Assembly (NCBI GenBank): GCA_002427815.1
Contig: DIZF01000036.1
Span: forward strand, 1-43,595
Source: Ramlibacter tataouinensis
Lineage (GTDB): Bacteria > Pseudomonadota > Gammaproteobacteria > Burkholderiales > Burkholderiaceae_C
Length of the DNA: 43,595 nucleotides
Direction: 5' to 3'
The stretch's first letter is position 1, and every line of letters starts with the position of its first letter. The notes below the pieces were generated by a model. That model searched no databases. It had not been told where the DNA came from and was given only the letters and a program-made list of their open reading frames with translations. The position numbers and the translations under genes are program-made. Below, in pieces: positions 32,401-40,757 of this stretch.

Positions 32401-33207
32401 TCACGCCGGAGCTTCCGTTGCGAACAGCGGCGGCAGCTTCGCCGCATTGTTCACTAGCAGTTGATAATCCGGCGGCGTGTGCTTGGCGGGATCGAGCGCC
32501 AAGCGTAGATCCTGGACCGCATAGGCGGCCAAGCACTCTCGCACGCGCACACGCAGCGCCTTGGCGCCTGGGAAGTATTCATGGCCGATCATGTCCTGCT
32601 GCTCAATAGTCAGGGCAGGGTGGGCGACGACTACCAGTTCCAGCATGCGATTCCACTTTGTGTCATTGGCCTGCCCGTGAACACTGGGTGTGTCCAGACG
32701 TTCCGCGGCGGCAATTCGCCCCAGGGTGAAGTCGCGGTAGTCCTGCCGCTGATCGCACCACGCCCGCATGTGCCAGCGACGCGGCGCCCGAACGAGTGCA
32801 TGTGGAAACACAACCCTCTCCGTTCCCTTAGGCGAGGTCATCGAGCGGTAAACGATTTTGATGCCGACGCCGGCCTTGGCGGCCCGAAACACCGTGGCGA
32901 AAATGCCGGGCGAAACAGGCGAGAGGTCAAGGCGCGCGTCTTCAACCAGATGATTGGCTGACTGATCGAGTTGAGCGCTCACGACTCGCAGATATTCGTC
33001 GGGTGAACGCCTCGTCGAGCGGAGGTCCGTCAACTCCAGCGGAGCGTGAGCTGTTGCGCGGTGGCCGCGCCGGCCGACCTTCTTCGTCAATTCGCCAAGC
33101 AGGCGGCTGGCCCAAACGGCCTTCACCCCTAGGAGCTGCCGAATGCGTTCGTTGTCGATCGCCCCTTCCCAGGTGACGACAGTCTCAAGATCGGTCAGGT
33201 GTGGCAC
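32401..33207 (-). CDS. WYL-domain transcriptional regulator of the Wadjet locus
   Basis: Predicted regulator of 268 aa with an N-terminal winged-helix-like region (about 1-70), a WYL domain at about 115-190 and a C-terminal WCX-type extension. WYL regulators commonly guard defence operons. The eponymous Trp-Tyr-Leu reads RRWHMRAWC here, so Tyr and Leu are replaced by His and Met. The GTG at 33207 has GGAAG 8 bp upstream and is preferred over TTG at 33213; an in-frame TAG further upstream rules out any longer ATG start. It is divergent from jetA, and a perfect palindrome lies between them, so it is likely the repressor of both genes. Confidence 0.82.
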   Translation of the reverse strand: MPHLTDLETVVTWEGAIDNERIRQLLGVKAVWASRLLGELTKKVGRRGHRATAHAPLELTDLRSTRRSPDEYLRVVSAQLDQSANHLVEDARLDLSPVSPGIFATVFRAAKAGVGIKIVYRSMTSPKGTERVVFPHALVRAPRRWHMRAWCDQRQDYRDFTLGRIAAAERLDTPSVHGQANDTKWNRMLELVVVAHPALTIEQQDMIGHEYFPGAKALRVRVRECLAAYAVQDLRLALDPAKHTPPDYQLLVNNAAKLPPLFATEAPA

Positions 33208-33249
33208 AAGCAAGGCTTCCAGTTTGGGGCTGGGTGCCAGCTTACCCTA

Positions 33250-33286
33250 AAATTAGCTTGCAAGCTAATTTAGCCTAGAGTATAAC
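33250..33286 (+). promoter_or_regulatory. Wadjet promoter with a perfect 22-bp palindrome
   Basis: Bases 33250-33271 are an exact 22-bp palindrome centred on TTAGCTTGCAAGCTAA. The centre contains TTGCAA (33258-33263), a fair -35 box, with TATAAC (33281-33286) 17 bp downstream as the -10 box. A dimeric regulator bound to the palindrome would cover the -35 box. The predicted start point, about 7 bp after the -10 box, falls at 33293, directly before the jetA ATG at 33294, so the mRNA would be leaderless or nearly so. Confidence 0.6.
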
Positions 33287-33293
33287 TTCGACG

Positions 33294-34721
33294 ATGAATC
33301 TCTTCGACCGCCTGCCCAGCGGCCTGTTCGGTCCGCTGACTGGGCGGAATAGCCGCCGGGCCTGGGACCTACTGCTGCGATTGTCAGAGCGCTTTTTCGG
33401 TCCCGACTCCGTCCCGCCTTACCCGGAAGGCTACCTTCACGAGCAGGTTACCAAGGAGATTGAGCGATTTCTACTCGATCAGGGCTGGGAGGAGGAAGGC
33501 CCCGCGGCCGCCGCGACCCCAATCAACATCCAGGCAAACCAGTTGCTTGAACGCCTGGTGGAGACCGGCTGGCTCATCGAGGAGCGCGTTGGCGTCCGGA
33601 TCTTCGTGAGCATGCGCCCGGTCGTAGGCCGGTTCTTGGAGGCGCTGGAGCAGTTTGCACTGGAAGGCCCGCAACTGGTGGGCGGCAACATCCAGCTGAT
33701 CTACAACCAGCTTAAGAGCGTGCAGGCGGATCCCAAGGGGCAGGCTGCCGGCTTTCATTCGGCCGCGCAGCTGTGCTCGCGGTTGATCAACTCCCTGAAT
33801 GCCACGACGCTACGCGTGCGAGACCTGATCCGGGATCTCACACAGGAGCAGGCAACACCGATCTTCGTCAAACGCTTCTTCAGCGAGCACATCGAGGAGC
33901 TGTACGTGCGTGACTTTCGTCAGATGCGCACCGAAAACCATCCGCTGATGCTTCGCTTCGAAATCATTGAATTGGTTGATCTTGTGGCGACGCAGGAGCC
34001 GGCCAGAACGAAGCTATTGGCTGGCTACGGCGAACTCCCAAGCGAAGGCCGGGAGACCCCGGAGCAAGCGCTGGCGCGCGATGTCCTGCGATTCCAGCGC
34101 CTGCTGGACGTGGAAACCTTCTTGGAGCGCATGGACAGGGTGATCGACGCCGCCACCCAGCGTGCGCTCGCCTACATGGGCTATCGCCTCAAGGCTTCCG
34201 AGCGGCTGGAGGAGGTGTTGGCCGACGTCGCCGCGAGTGCGTCATTGGCGGCCGAATCGGGCCTCCAGATAAGCAGTCGACTGCTGTCGCCACCGCCCGT
34301 GCTGGCGGAATACCGGCTTCGCATGCCCAATGCACCGCCTGCGGCTCCGGTACGCCGTGCGATGCAGCGCCGCGAAATGACGCCGCGAGAGCGCGCCGAA
34401 TTGACATTGCGAAAGATCATGATCAGGCACCGCGACACGAGTCCGGCGGTGCTCAAGCGCTACGTGCATGAGCACATCGCCCCGGGTACCGAGGTTGATG
34501 CCGCCCAGCTCCCAGTGGTCAGCGTCCAGGACGCCGTTGCCGTGATGGTGCTGATGCGATTGGCCGTTGTTTCAAAGGTGGATCTCAAGGCTCTGCGGGC
34601 GAACCCGTTGCTGCGCGGGATCGACTTTGAGGTAGTAATGAAGGAGGGGAGCCGGATGAGTACCAATTTGTTCGAAATGTCCGACTTTCGGATCATAAGG
34701 AGGCCCGCTCATGCCGCGTGA
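33294..34721 (+). CDS. jetA: Wadjet subunit JetA (kleisin, MukF-like)
   Basis: Kleisin-like subunit of 475 aa of the Wadjet SMC complex, which recognises circular plasmid DNA. The N-terminus FDRLPSGLFGPLTGRNSRRAWDLLLRLSERFFGP followed by a winged-helix-like segment matches the JetA family. The helical middle (EQFALEGPQL, GFHSAAQLCSRLINSLNATTLRVRDLIRDL) and the C-terminal helical-winged region (about 385-470) should contact the JetC ATPase. Its sequence does not resemble the DUF3375-type JetA, so the subtype was left open. No Shine-Dalgarno precedes the ATG, in line with a leaderless mRNA. It overlaps jetB by 11 bp. Confidence 0.87.
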   Translation: MNLFDRLPSGLFGPLTGRNSRRAWDLLLRLSERFFGPDSVPPYPEGYLHEQVTKEIERFLLDQGWEEEGPAAAATPINIQANQLLERLVETGWLIEERVGVRIFVSMRPVVGRFLEALEQFALEGPQLVGGNIQLIYNQLKSVQADPKGQAAGFHSAAQLCSRLINSLNATTLRVRDLIRDLTQEQATPIFVKRFFSEHIEELYVRDFRQMRTENHPLMLRFEIIELVDLVATQEPARTKLLAGYGELPSEGRETPEQALARDVLRFQRLLDVETFLERMDRVIDAATQRALAYMGYRLKASERLEEVLADVAASASLAAESGLQISSRLLSPPPVLAEYRLRMPNAPPAAPVRRAMQRREMTPRERAELTLRKIMIRHRDTSPAVLKRYVHEHIAPGTEVDAAQLPVVSVQDAVAVMVLMRLAVVSKVDLKALRANPLLRGIDFEVVMKEGSRMSTNLFEMSDFRIIRRPAHAA

Positions 34722-35349
34722 CTGGAAAGCTCTGGCCGATGTTCCAGGCAGTTTGTATGTGGAGAGTGATTTCAAGAATGCCATGTACCAGCTGGTTGTC
34801 CAGCAATGCCTTTACCTTCGCCAGCGGGATCATGCGGTTGCCTACCGGCTGATTTCCGCAAACCGTGAAGCGTACGAAGAGGCGGTTGCACTGATGGGTC
34901 TGCGCCTGGGGTTCAACGAGCGCTACGAATTTTGCTGTGTTACCCAGGATGGCGGGGCGCAAGCCCCGATCGATCTGCAGGAGACCCTCTTCTTGTTGAC
35001 GCTGCGCCAGCTCTATCACGTGCGGGCAACCGGTGGCGACTTGACGGCTGATGGAGATGCCGTCGTTGGCATCGCAGAGTTTGAGGAGAGCTACAAGGCG
35101 CTATGCCTGCGGGACTTCGACGCCAGGGCCGACAGCCTTCGAGCCTTGCTTAAAGCAGCATCCCGGCACGGCTTGGCCCGTGCGGTTGACGCCCCGGAGG
35201 GCGATCCACAGCCCTTCGCGATTGCCATCTTGCCAGGCATCGTGGAAGTGCTCAGCGAGTACGCGCTCAACAGGTTTGGCGCCGACCTCAAGGCGCGTTT
35301 GATCTCTACAGAGCCGACGGCTCTGCCTCCGGAGGCTGTGGCTTCATGA
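34711..35349 (+). CDS. jetB: Wadjet subunit JetB (KITE, MukE-like, DUF4194)
   Basis: Small KITE-type subunit of 212 aa that binds the kleisin JetA. The N-terminal FKNAMYQLVVQQCLYLRQRDHAVAYRLISANREAYEEAVALMGLRL and the following ETLFLLTLRQLYHVRATGGD fit the tandem winged-helix DUF4194/MukE family. AAGGAGG at 34697-34703 precedes the ATG by 7 bp, an excellent Shine-Dalgarno. It overlaps jetA by 11 bp and jetC by 4 bp, so translation is coupled and subunit ratios are fixed. Confidence 0.87.
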   Translation: MPRDWKALADVPGSLYVESDFKNAMYQLVVQQCLYLRQRDHAVAYRLISANREAYEEAVALMGLRLGFNERYEFCCVTQDGGAQAPIDLQETLFLLTLRQLYHVRATGGDLTADGDAVVGIAEFEESYKALCLRDFDARADSLRALLKAASRHGLARAVDAPEGDPQPFAIAILPGIVEVLSEYALNRFGADLKARLISTEPTALPPEAVAS

Positions 35350-38300
35350 AGACGCTCGTCACCGCGCACGTTGTGCAATTTTCGCTTTGGGAGTACGAAA
35401 CCTTCCAAATCCGCGCCGGCGGTACCGGAGTGATTGGCCCCAACGGCGCCGGCAAGACCAGCTTGGTCGATGCGGTGCAAATTGCTATGGTTGGAGGCCA
35501 CGGCCAGCACCTGCATTTCAATGCACAGTCTGTGCACAAGGATTCGCGCTCGATTCGCGCCTATGCGCTGGGCACCATGCGATCGGGTGAGGGTGGCAGC
35601 GACGTGATCTCGCGCAAGCGTGATGAGGCGCTGTCATACATCACGTTGGTCTTCCAGGGCGAAGACGAGCATGACGTCGTCAGCGCCGGCATCTGTCTGC
35701 ACGCTACCGTGCAGGACTGCCGCGTTCTCGGGTTGTACGTCCTGCCGGGCGTCGCGCTCAAGTTGCAGGATCATTTGGAGGACCTGGGCGACCGGGGCAA
35801 AGCTCCCATCGAGTGGGAGCTGTTTCAGGCCAACGCGCGCCGAGAGGCTCGCGCCGCGGGTGCCGAGGCGACCATCACGCCGCACCCTGAAGCCTACATT
35901 CGCGAGTTGCTGCACAACATCCAGCAGGGCGTGGACATGCGCAAGTTCTTGCGTGCCTTCGGCCACAGCATCAACTTGAAAGCTGTGAGCAGCGTTGGCG
36001 ATTTCCTGCGAGGGTACCTCGTGGAGGCCACCCCGATCGACAAGCGCGGCACGCTTCAGCATATCAAGACGCTGAGGCGGCTTGGGCAGCAAATTGAGGA
36101 CGTGAAGACGCAAGTTGGTCGCCTGGAAGACATCGAGCGGCGCTACGGCAAGCTCGCGCGCCTGCACCGGGAAAGCGCCGTTGCGAAGGCCGTGAAGCTC
36201 ACCCTTCAACGGGAGCAGGCGGACGAGGATGTGGCTACGCTCGATGGGGAGGTGAAGGGGCTGGAGGAACAGCTGGCGCAAGCCAGGCGGGATCTGCCGC
36301 ACCTGGAGGAGCAGCACCGGGGCCGGAATCAGGCCTACGAACTGGTGCTCGCCGAGTTGTTGGCCGACCCAGAAGCCCAGCAGCAGCAACCGCAGCTGCG
36401 AAGCGCGCAACAGAGAATCATCGACGGCGCTCGCAAGGACGTCGATCGTCTCGCGCTGCAGCTACGGGACGCGTTGCAGGAGATCGTCGTGGTGCTCGAG
36501 GGTCGAGGGGTTGAACTGACGCGCGATCTGGCCAAGGCGGAGATGGCCCGGTGGGACGGGTGGGCGAAGGCCGGACGAATAGCCACTGAGGATGATCTGA
36601 GCCGGGCGCTCGGTGCGCTCCGGGATTGCGCCCCAGTGCTCGAAAGGTTGTGGACGACCGCCCAGGACGCGGAGAGGCGGGCCAAGGAGGCAGCGCGGAG
36701 CGCGGCGGCCACCTTACGGGCCATGGGCGAAGGAAAGAGGATCACCGATCCCGACGTAGCCCACGCCGTAGACTTATTTGACCAAGCGGAAATCGGCTAC
36801 CAGACCGTTGCCAGTCTCGTGCGAGTCACGGACGCGGCCTGGCAGGGTGCCATCGAGACGTTCCTGGGGCCCAATCGCTTGGCGCTTGTCGTGGATGCCG
36901 GCCGGGAGGACGACGCCGTCCAGTTGATCCGGCGCGAACAGATCAGCGGCGTCAAGGTCGTGCAGCCCGAGCACCTGAGGGAGGACATAGGGCGCACGCC
37001 GGAGGCAGGCACCGTGGGTGCCTTGATCGAAGGCTCGGACCCGGTTGCGCTGGGCTACCTGCGCCGGATCCTCGGGCGCATGAAGTGTGTTGAAAGCGCT
37101 GCCCAGCTTCGCAAGGAGCCCCGGGCGCTTACGGTGGATTACATGCTCAGTGCGAGTGGGGGAACCACCAGAATGCGGCCGCTGGACCAGAGCCGATGGA
37201 TGCTGGGTGTGAAGCTGACCAGTGCCGATCGTGCAGAGGCTGATCAGGGGGATCGCCGCGCGAAAAGAGAATTGCAAGAGGCGGAGGGCCGCCTTCGTCA
37301 GCTGGGCGCGGCCGCGGCGCAGGTGAATACTGCGCTGCAGCAAGTCACGCCGGTCGCGTATGCCACCGTGGTCGAAAGGCATGCAGCCGATCGCGCCGAG
37401 TTGGATACCGCCCTCCAAACGGCAAATCTGCCGGTTTCAGACCGACTGAAGGCGCTGAAAGAAAAAGTCGACCAGGCGCGGGGGGCGTCGGTTGCCGCTG
37501 GCGAGAAGGCGGGTGAACATTCAAACCAAATTGCCACGATGGCGGCCCAGCTGGAGAACAAGCGGCCCGCGCTCGAGCAGAAGCGCTCGGCGCTGATGGA
37601 GCTGGAGAAGGCGCTCACAGCTGCGACGCACGATCAAGACTGCGACCACGAACTGGTGGCGACGGAATACGAGCGGCTCTCGCTCCTGGTGGCCAAGGAA
37701 GGGCTGCAAGCAGCCCTGGCTGAACTGGACCAGAGCCAGGAACAACGGGCGCAGCAAATCCAGCGTGCGGGGGCCGACGCGCAAAACGGCTTCCTGGAAT
37801 TCATCAATGAGGCCTCGATTGGCCTGGTGGACGAGCGCGCCGACTGGCGCAAGGCCCATTCTTGGATCAAAGGCCACATCAGGAAGCTGCGCGACTCGAC
37901 CTTGATGGAATATGCACAACAAGCGGCGGACGCTCGTAAGGCCGCCGAAGATGCGTTTCAAGCCGACGTGAAGTTCAAGATGCACGAGGCGATACAGCGT
38001 GTGCGCCTGGAGATTCGCGATCTGAATGGGATTTTGCAGACCTGCCCGGCGTTCACCAACGGAGAGAAGTACCAATTCGTGGCGACCGTCTCGCCCACGC
38101 ACAAGGCGCTGTACGACTTGATCATGACCACGCCCGAGGCCGGCAACGTGGACTTGTTCAACCAGCAGGAGGTGCAAAAGAACCTGATGAGCCTTCTTGA
38201 GGCGAGCGAGAGCGGCGCTGACAAGGGCAACAACCCGCTGGAAGACTACCGGCTGCTTTTCAACTTCGACCTGCAGATCCTTCAGGACGGGAAGATGGTG

Positions 38301-38732
38301 GACGTCCTGAGTAAACGCATGGGCGTGGCTTCAAACGGCGAACACCGTGTGCCCTTCTATGTCATTGCAGGCGCGGCGCTTGCCACTGCGTATCGGATTC
38401 GCCCCGGCGCCAAACGAATCGGGGCCGGCTTGATGATCTTGGATGAGGCTTTCTACGGCATGGATGCGCAGAACACGTATGTGACTGCTAAGTTCCTCCA
38501 GAGCCTGGGCCTGCAGCTGCTGATGGCAGGCCCGGACAGCGACGTGGGCAAGCTCACGCCGCTGATGGACAACTACTATGACCTGGCGCGTTACGGCTCG
38601 GATGTGTTCTGTGAACATGTCGAGCTGAAGGAAGCCGCGCGGCGGCTGTTCGAGAGCGACATTCCGCTGCTGCAACCGCAGCTCATCGAGGCCGAGGTGG
38701 AACGACTGGCGACTGCCGGAGCAGCGAAGTGA
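35346..38732 (+). CDS. jetC: Wadjet subunit JetC (SMC/MukB-like ATPase)
   Basis: SMC-like motor of 1128 aa that extrudes DNA loops. Walker A is GPNGAGKT (31-38) and Walker B is GLMILDEAFYGMD with Asp1033-Glu1034. The ABC signature is probably near 995-1000 (SNGEHR, in place of SGGE), followed by VPFYVIAGAALATAYRI. Between the two half-ATPases are long coiled-coil arms rich in Glu, Lys, Leu and Ala (about 265-470 and 680-900), with a hinge-like middle at about 505-650. The length is typical for JetC. It starts inside the jetB stop (ATGA) and ends inside the jetD start (GTGA). Confidence 0.9.
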   Translation: MKTLVTAHVVQFSLWEYETFQIRAGGTGVIGPNGAGKTSLVDAVQIAMVGGHGQHLHFNAQSVHKDSRSIRAYALGTMRSGEGGSDVISRKRDEALSYITLVFQGEDEHDVVSAGICLHATVQDCRVLGLYVLPGVALKLQDHLEDLGDRGKAPIEWELFQANARREARAAGAEATITPHPEAYIRELLHNIQQGVDMRKFLRAFGHSINLKAVSSVGDFLRGYLVEATPIDKRGTLQHIKTLRRLGQQIEDVKTQVGRLEDIERRYGKLARLHRESAVAKAVKLTLQREQADEDVATLDGEVKGLEEQLAQARRDLPHLEEQHRGRNQAYELVLAELLADPEAQQQQPQLRSAQQRIIDGARKDVDRLALQLRDALQEIVVVLEGRGVELTRDLAKAEMARWDGWAKAGRIATEDDLSRALGALRDCAPVLERLWTTAQDAERRAKEAARSAAATLRAMGEGKRITDPDVAHAVDLFDQAEIGYQTVASLVRVTDAAWQGAIETFLGPNRLALVVDAGREDDAVQLIRREQISGVKVVQPEHLREDIGRTPEAGTVGALIEGSDPVALGYLRRILGRMKCVESAAQLRKEPRALTVDYMLSASGGTTRMRPLDQSRWMLGVKLTSADRAEADQGDRRAKRELQEAEGRLRQLGAAAAQVNTALQQVTPVAYATVVERHAADRAELDTALQTANLPVSDRLKALKEKVDQARGASVAAGEKAGEHSNQIATMAAQLENKRPALEQKRSALMELEKALTAATHDQDCDHELVATEYERLSLLVAKEGLQAALAELDQSQEQRAQQIQRAGADAQNGFLEFINEASIGLVDERADWRKAHSWIKGHIRKLRDSTLMEYAQQAADARKAAEDAFQADVKFKMHEAIQRVRLEIRDLNGILQTCPAFTNGEKYQFVATVSPTHKALYDLIMTTPEAGNVDLFNQQEVQKNLMSLLEASESGADKGNNPLEDYRLLFNFDLQILQDGKMVDVLSKRMGVASNGEHRVPFYVIAGAALATAYRIRPGAKRIGAGLMILDEAFYGMDAQNTYVTAKFLQSLGLQLLMAGPDSDVGKLTPLMDNYYDLARYGSDVFCEHVELKEAARRLFESDIPLLQPQLIEAEVERLATAGAAK

Positions 38733-39994
38733 ACTTGCCGCCGGCCGGCGCGACAGATCAGGGCACGGAGCTCGCGCGCCGGGCGCTCGAAAAATTGCTC
38801 GATCGCGCCGAGAGCGCTTGGGCCAGGGCGGGTCAGGACTCGCCGCCGGGTGCCGTCCGCGTCGTGTCCTTGCGTCTGTCCAAGGAGTCGTTTCCCGAGT
38901 ACCTTCGCTTGGCCCGCCACGCGGACAAGTCGCAATGTAATGCCTGCCTCATGCTGGCCGAGCGCGCCGGCGCCATCACGATTGAATGGGACGTTCGGGC
39001 GGGCGAGCACACGCAAGTTGAGCGCATCGTGCTTCGCGATGCCGATGGCCTGGCCCGGCACCTGGAGTGGGTGCCGAGGTGGGACGCGATCGCGCGAGCA
39101 GAGCGCATATTCGCACCGTTCGCCAATCAATACCGCGTGCTCGCACAGGTGATTGATTGCTGGAAGAAAGGTGCCATGGTTCGCGGCACGCGCATCAGTG
39201 ACACGACGTCGTGGACGGATGCAATCAAGGTGGTGGATGTCTGTAGCGCCAAGACCGGCGACGACATCCCCATCCGGCGGCTTAGCGCCAGTTTGTTCGG
39301 CGACAGCAAGCGGATCGAGGGTCTCTGGCCCGCGCTGGACGTCCTGGTCCACGGCGAGCTCGCCGGTCCACCGCGAGAGGCGGAGGACGTGTTCGCTGAA
39401 CTGGGGCTGGTCAAGTTTCCGCCGACGTTGCTCATCGCGGGTGACTTGACGCTGGTCTATGACTCACGCGCCGTCCAGGCCGTCAGACCCTATGTCGGCT
39501 TTGCACCCAGTGCCATCACGGCCGTGCAGATTGAATCCGCCGAACTGATCTTGACCGTGGAGAACCTGACGACCTTCCACGAGCTGGCCGCTCAGCGTCC
39601 GCCGGGCGCGATCGTTGTCTATACGGGGGGAATGCCCAGCCCGTCTTGGAAGAGGGTGTACAGGATCCTCCTGGCAGCGCTTCCCGTGCGCTGCGCGCTG
39701 TATCACTGGGGCGATATTGACACCGGCGGCTTTCGCATCGCGGCCCACCTGGCGAAGTGCTGCGGGGAGGCTGGCCTGACGCTCAATTTGCACAGCATGG
39801 TTTCGTCTGAGGTGGCCGCCGATCCAGTGGCCCAGCGAGTCTTGTCCAAGGCGGACCAAGGCGAGATTCAGCGAATCTGCAGTCGCTGGAAATGGGAAGA
39901 GGAGGCTGCCGCGCTTGGGTCATTGGCGATCGAGCAGGAGGGGCTGGCTATTACGTGGCCACCTAGTGCCATCGCGGAAGGCGGTCCTGAATAA
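38729..39994 (+). CDS. jetD: Wadjet nuclease JetD (TOPRIM, DUF3322/DUF2220)
   Basis: Nuclease subunit of 421 aa that cleaves the plasmid after loop extrusion stalls. The N-terminal half (about 1-210) is the DUF3322-type arm. The C-terminal half is a TOPRIM-like DUF2220 domain with Glu278 in ILTVENLTTF and the Asp329-x-Asp331 pair in YHWGDIDTGGFRI, the expected metal ligands. The GTG start overlaps the jetC stop by 4 bp. All catalytic residues seem intact, so the four-gene system looks functional. Confidence 0.9.
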   Translation: MNLPPAGATDQGTELARRALEKLLDRAESAWARAGQDSPPGAVRVVSLRLSKESFPEYLRLARHADKSQCNACLMLAERAGAITIEWDVRAGEHTQVERIVLRDADGLARHLEWVPRWDAIARAERIFAPFANQYRVLAQVIDCWKKGAMVRGTRISDTTSWTDAIKVVDVCSAKTGDDIPIRRLSASLFGDSKRIEGLWPALDVLVHGELAGPPREAEDVFAELGLVKFPPTLLIAGDLTLVYDSRAVQAVRPYVGFAPSAITAVQIESAELILTVENLTTFHELAAQRPPGAIVVYTGGMPSPSWKRVYRILLAALPVRCALYHWGDIDTGGFRIAAHLAKCCGEAGLTLNLHSMVSSEVAADPVAQRVLSKADQGEIQRICSRWKWEEEAAALGSLAIEQEGLAITWPPSAIAEGGPE

Positions 39995-40082
39995 TGATCA
40001 GCTTGTTTGTTTTCAAGCGCGCGCGGCGTATTGAAGGTTAGAACCTACTTTCAGCGCAGCATCGACCGCGTCGAAGCGACAT

Positions 40083-40343
40083 TTGACTCCTGGATCTCGC
40101 ACCTTGCAAACCGAAGCCTTAGCGCTGGAGGCCGGGTACGCCCGTGAATTGGAAGCGATCCTCGGCGGAGTCGACCGGACAACCCAGCTGTGCCTGGTTG
40201 CTGCGTCAGAGGATGCGGACGGGGCCGCTCGGGCGTCCTTGCTACAAGCGAGCGAGGCGGCAGCGGCTGCGGTCCGCGCTGTCCTGCAGGTGCCGGACGA
40301 TTGCCGATTCTCGATCGGCGCCTGGCAGGCCAGAGATCTCTGA
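40083..40343 (+). CDS. Small hypothetical protein after Wadjet, possibly frameshifted
   Basis: A frame coding for about 86 residues, Ala- and Glu-rich and probably helical (LALEAGYARELEAILGG, then QASEAAAAAVRAVLQV), with no recognised domain. It has only TTG starts (40083, 40104) and no clear Shine-Dalgarno. In another frame, 40031-40147 reads KVRTYFQRSIDRVEATFDSW, which also looks coding-like. The two pieces could be one gene of about 100 codons split by a frameshift near 40090-40105. It ends 8 bp before the next small gene. Function unknown. Confidence 0.4.
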   Translation: MTPGSRTLQTEALALEAGYARELEAILGGVDRTTQLCLVAASEDADGAARASLLQASEAAAAAVRAVLQVPDDCRFSIGAWQARDL

Positions 40344-40351
40344 GAGAAGAA

Positions 40352-40729
40352 ATGGTGGAAGGCTTGGACACTCACGAACTGCAGTCGATTTGGGACAAGT
40401 TGGCCAGCTTCGACGTGCGATGCGAAGCGATCATGACCCTGTTGGGCGACAAGAGGCACTTGCCGCGAGAAGACCGCGCGCATGTCGAGGAGCTCTATCG
40501 GTCGTTGAAAGACGACCTCAAGCGAGCCGCCACGGCCGGCACGGTGTCGGGCGAGAAGCGCGCGCTGACGGACGCCGAAGAGCGCTTCTATTCGCCGGCG
40601 GTTCGGGCAGCGGCTCTGGCACTCGCGCCCGCCGTCAATTCCAACCCCATCACGTCCAACTGGTTCTCCGCGCTCTACGACGCACAGATCGAGTTCGCGC
40701 ACTACACGCCCAAACTCGAGGGCGATTAG
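40352..40729 (+). CDS. Hypothetical protein in the defence island
   Basis: Unrecognised soluble protein of 125 aa. The N-terminal half is helical and charged (LDTHELQSIWDKLASFDVRCEAIMTLLGDKRHLPREDRAHVEELYRSLKDDLKR); the C-terminal half contains ERFYSPAVRAAALALAPAVNSNPITSNWFSALYDAQIEFAHY. No signal peptide, membrane segment or catalytic motif is visible. The ATG at 40352 is preceded by GAGAAGA. Its place between Wadjet and the HNH-like gene, with short gaps and the same strand, suggests a shared defence role, but this is inference. Confidence 0.65.
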   Translation: MVEGLDTHELQSIWDKLASFDVRCEAIMTLLGDKRHLPREDRAHVEELYRSLKDDLKRAATAGTVSGEKRALTDAEERFYSPAVRAAALALAPAVNSNPITSNWFSALYDAQIEFAHYTPKLEGD

Positions 40730-40757
40730 GCGGACTACTAAGAACGAGCACCCAAAT

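Noticed and set aside
32500..32961. Plus-strand frames opposite the WYL regulator
   Set aside because: Shadow frames without domains; the WYL protein is a clear family member in the expected position beside jetA.
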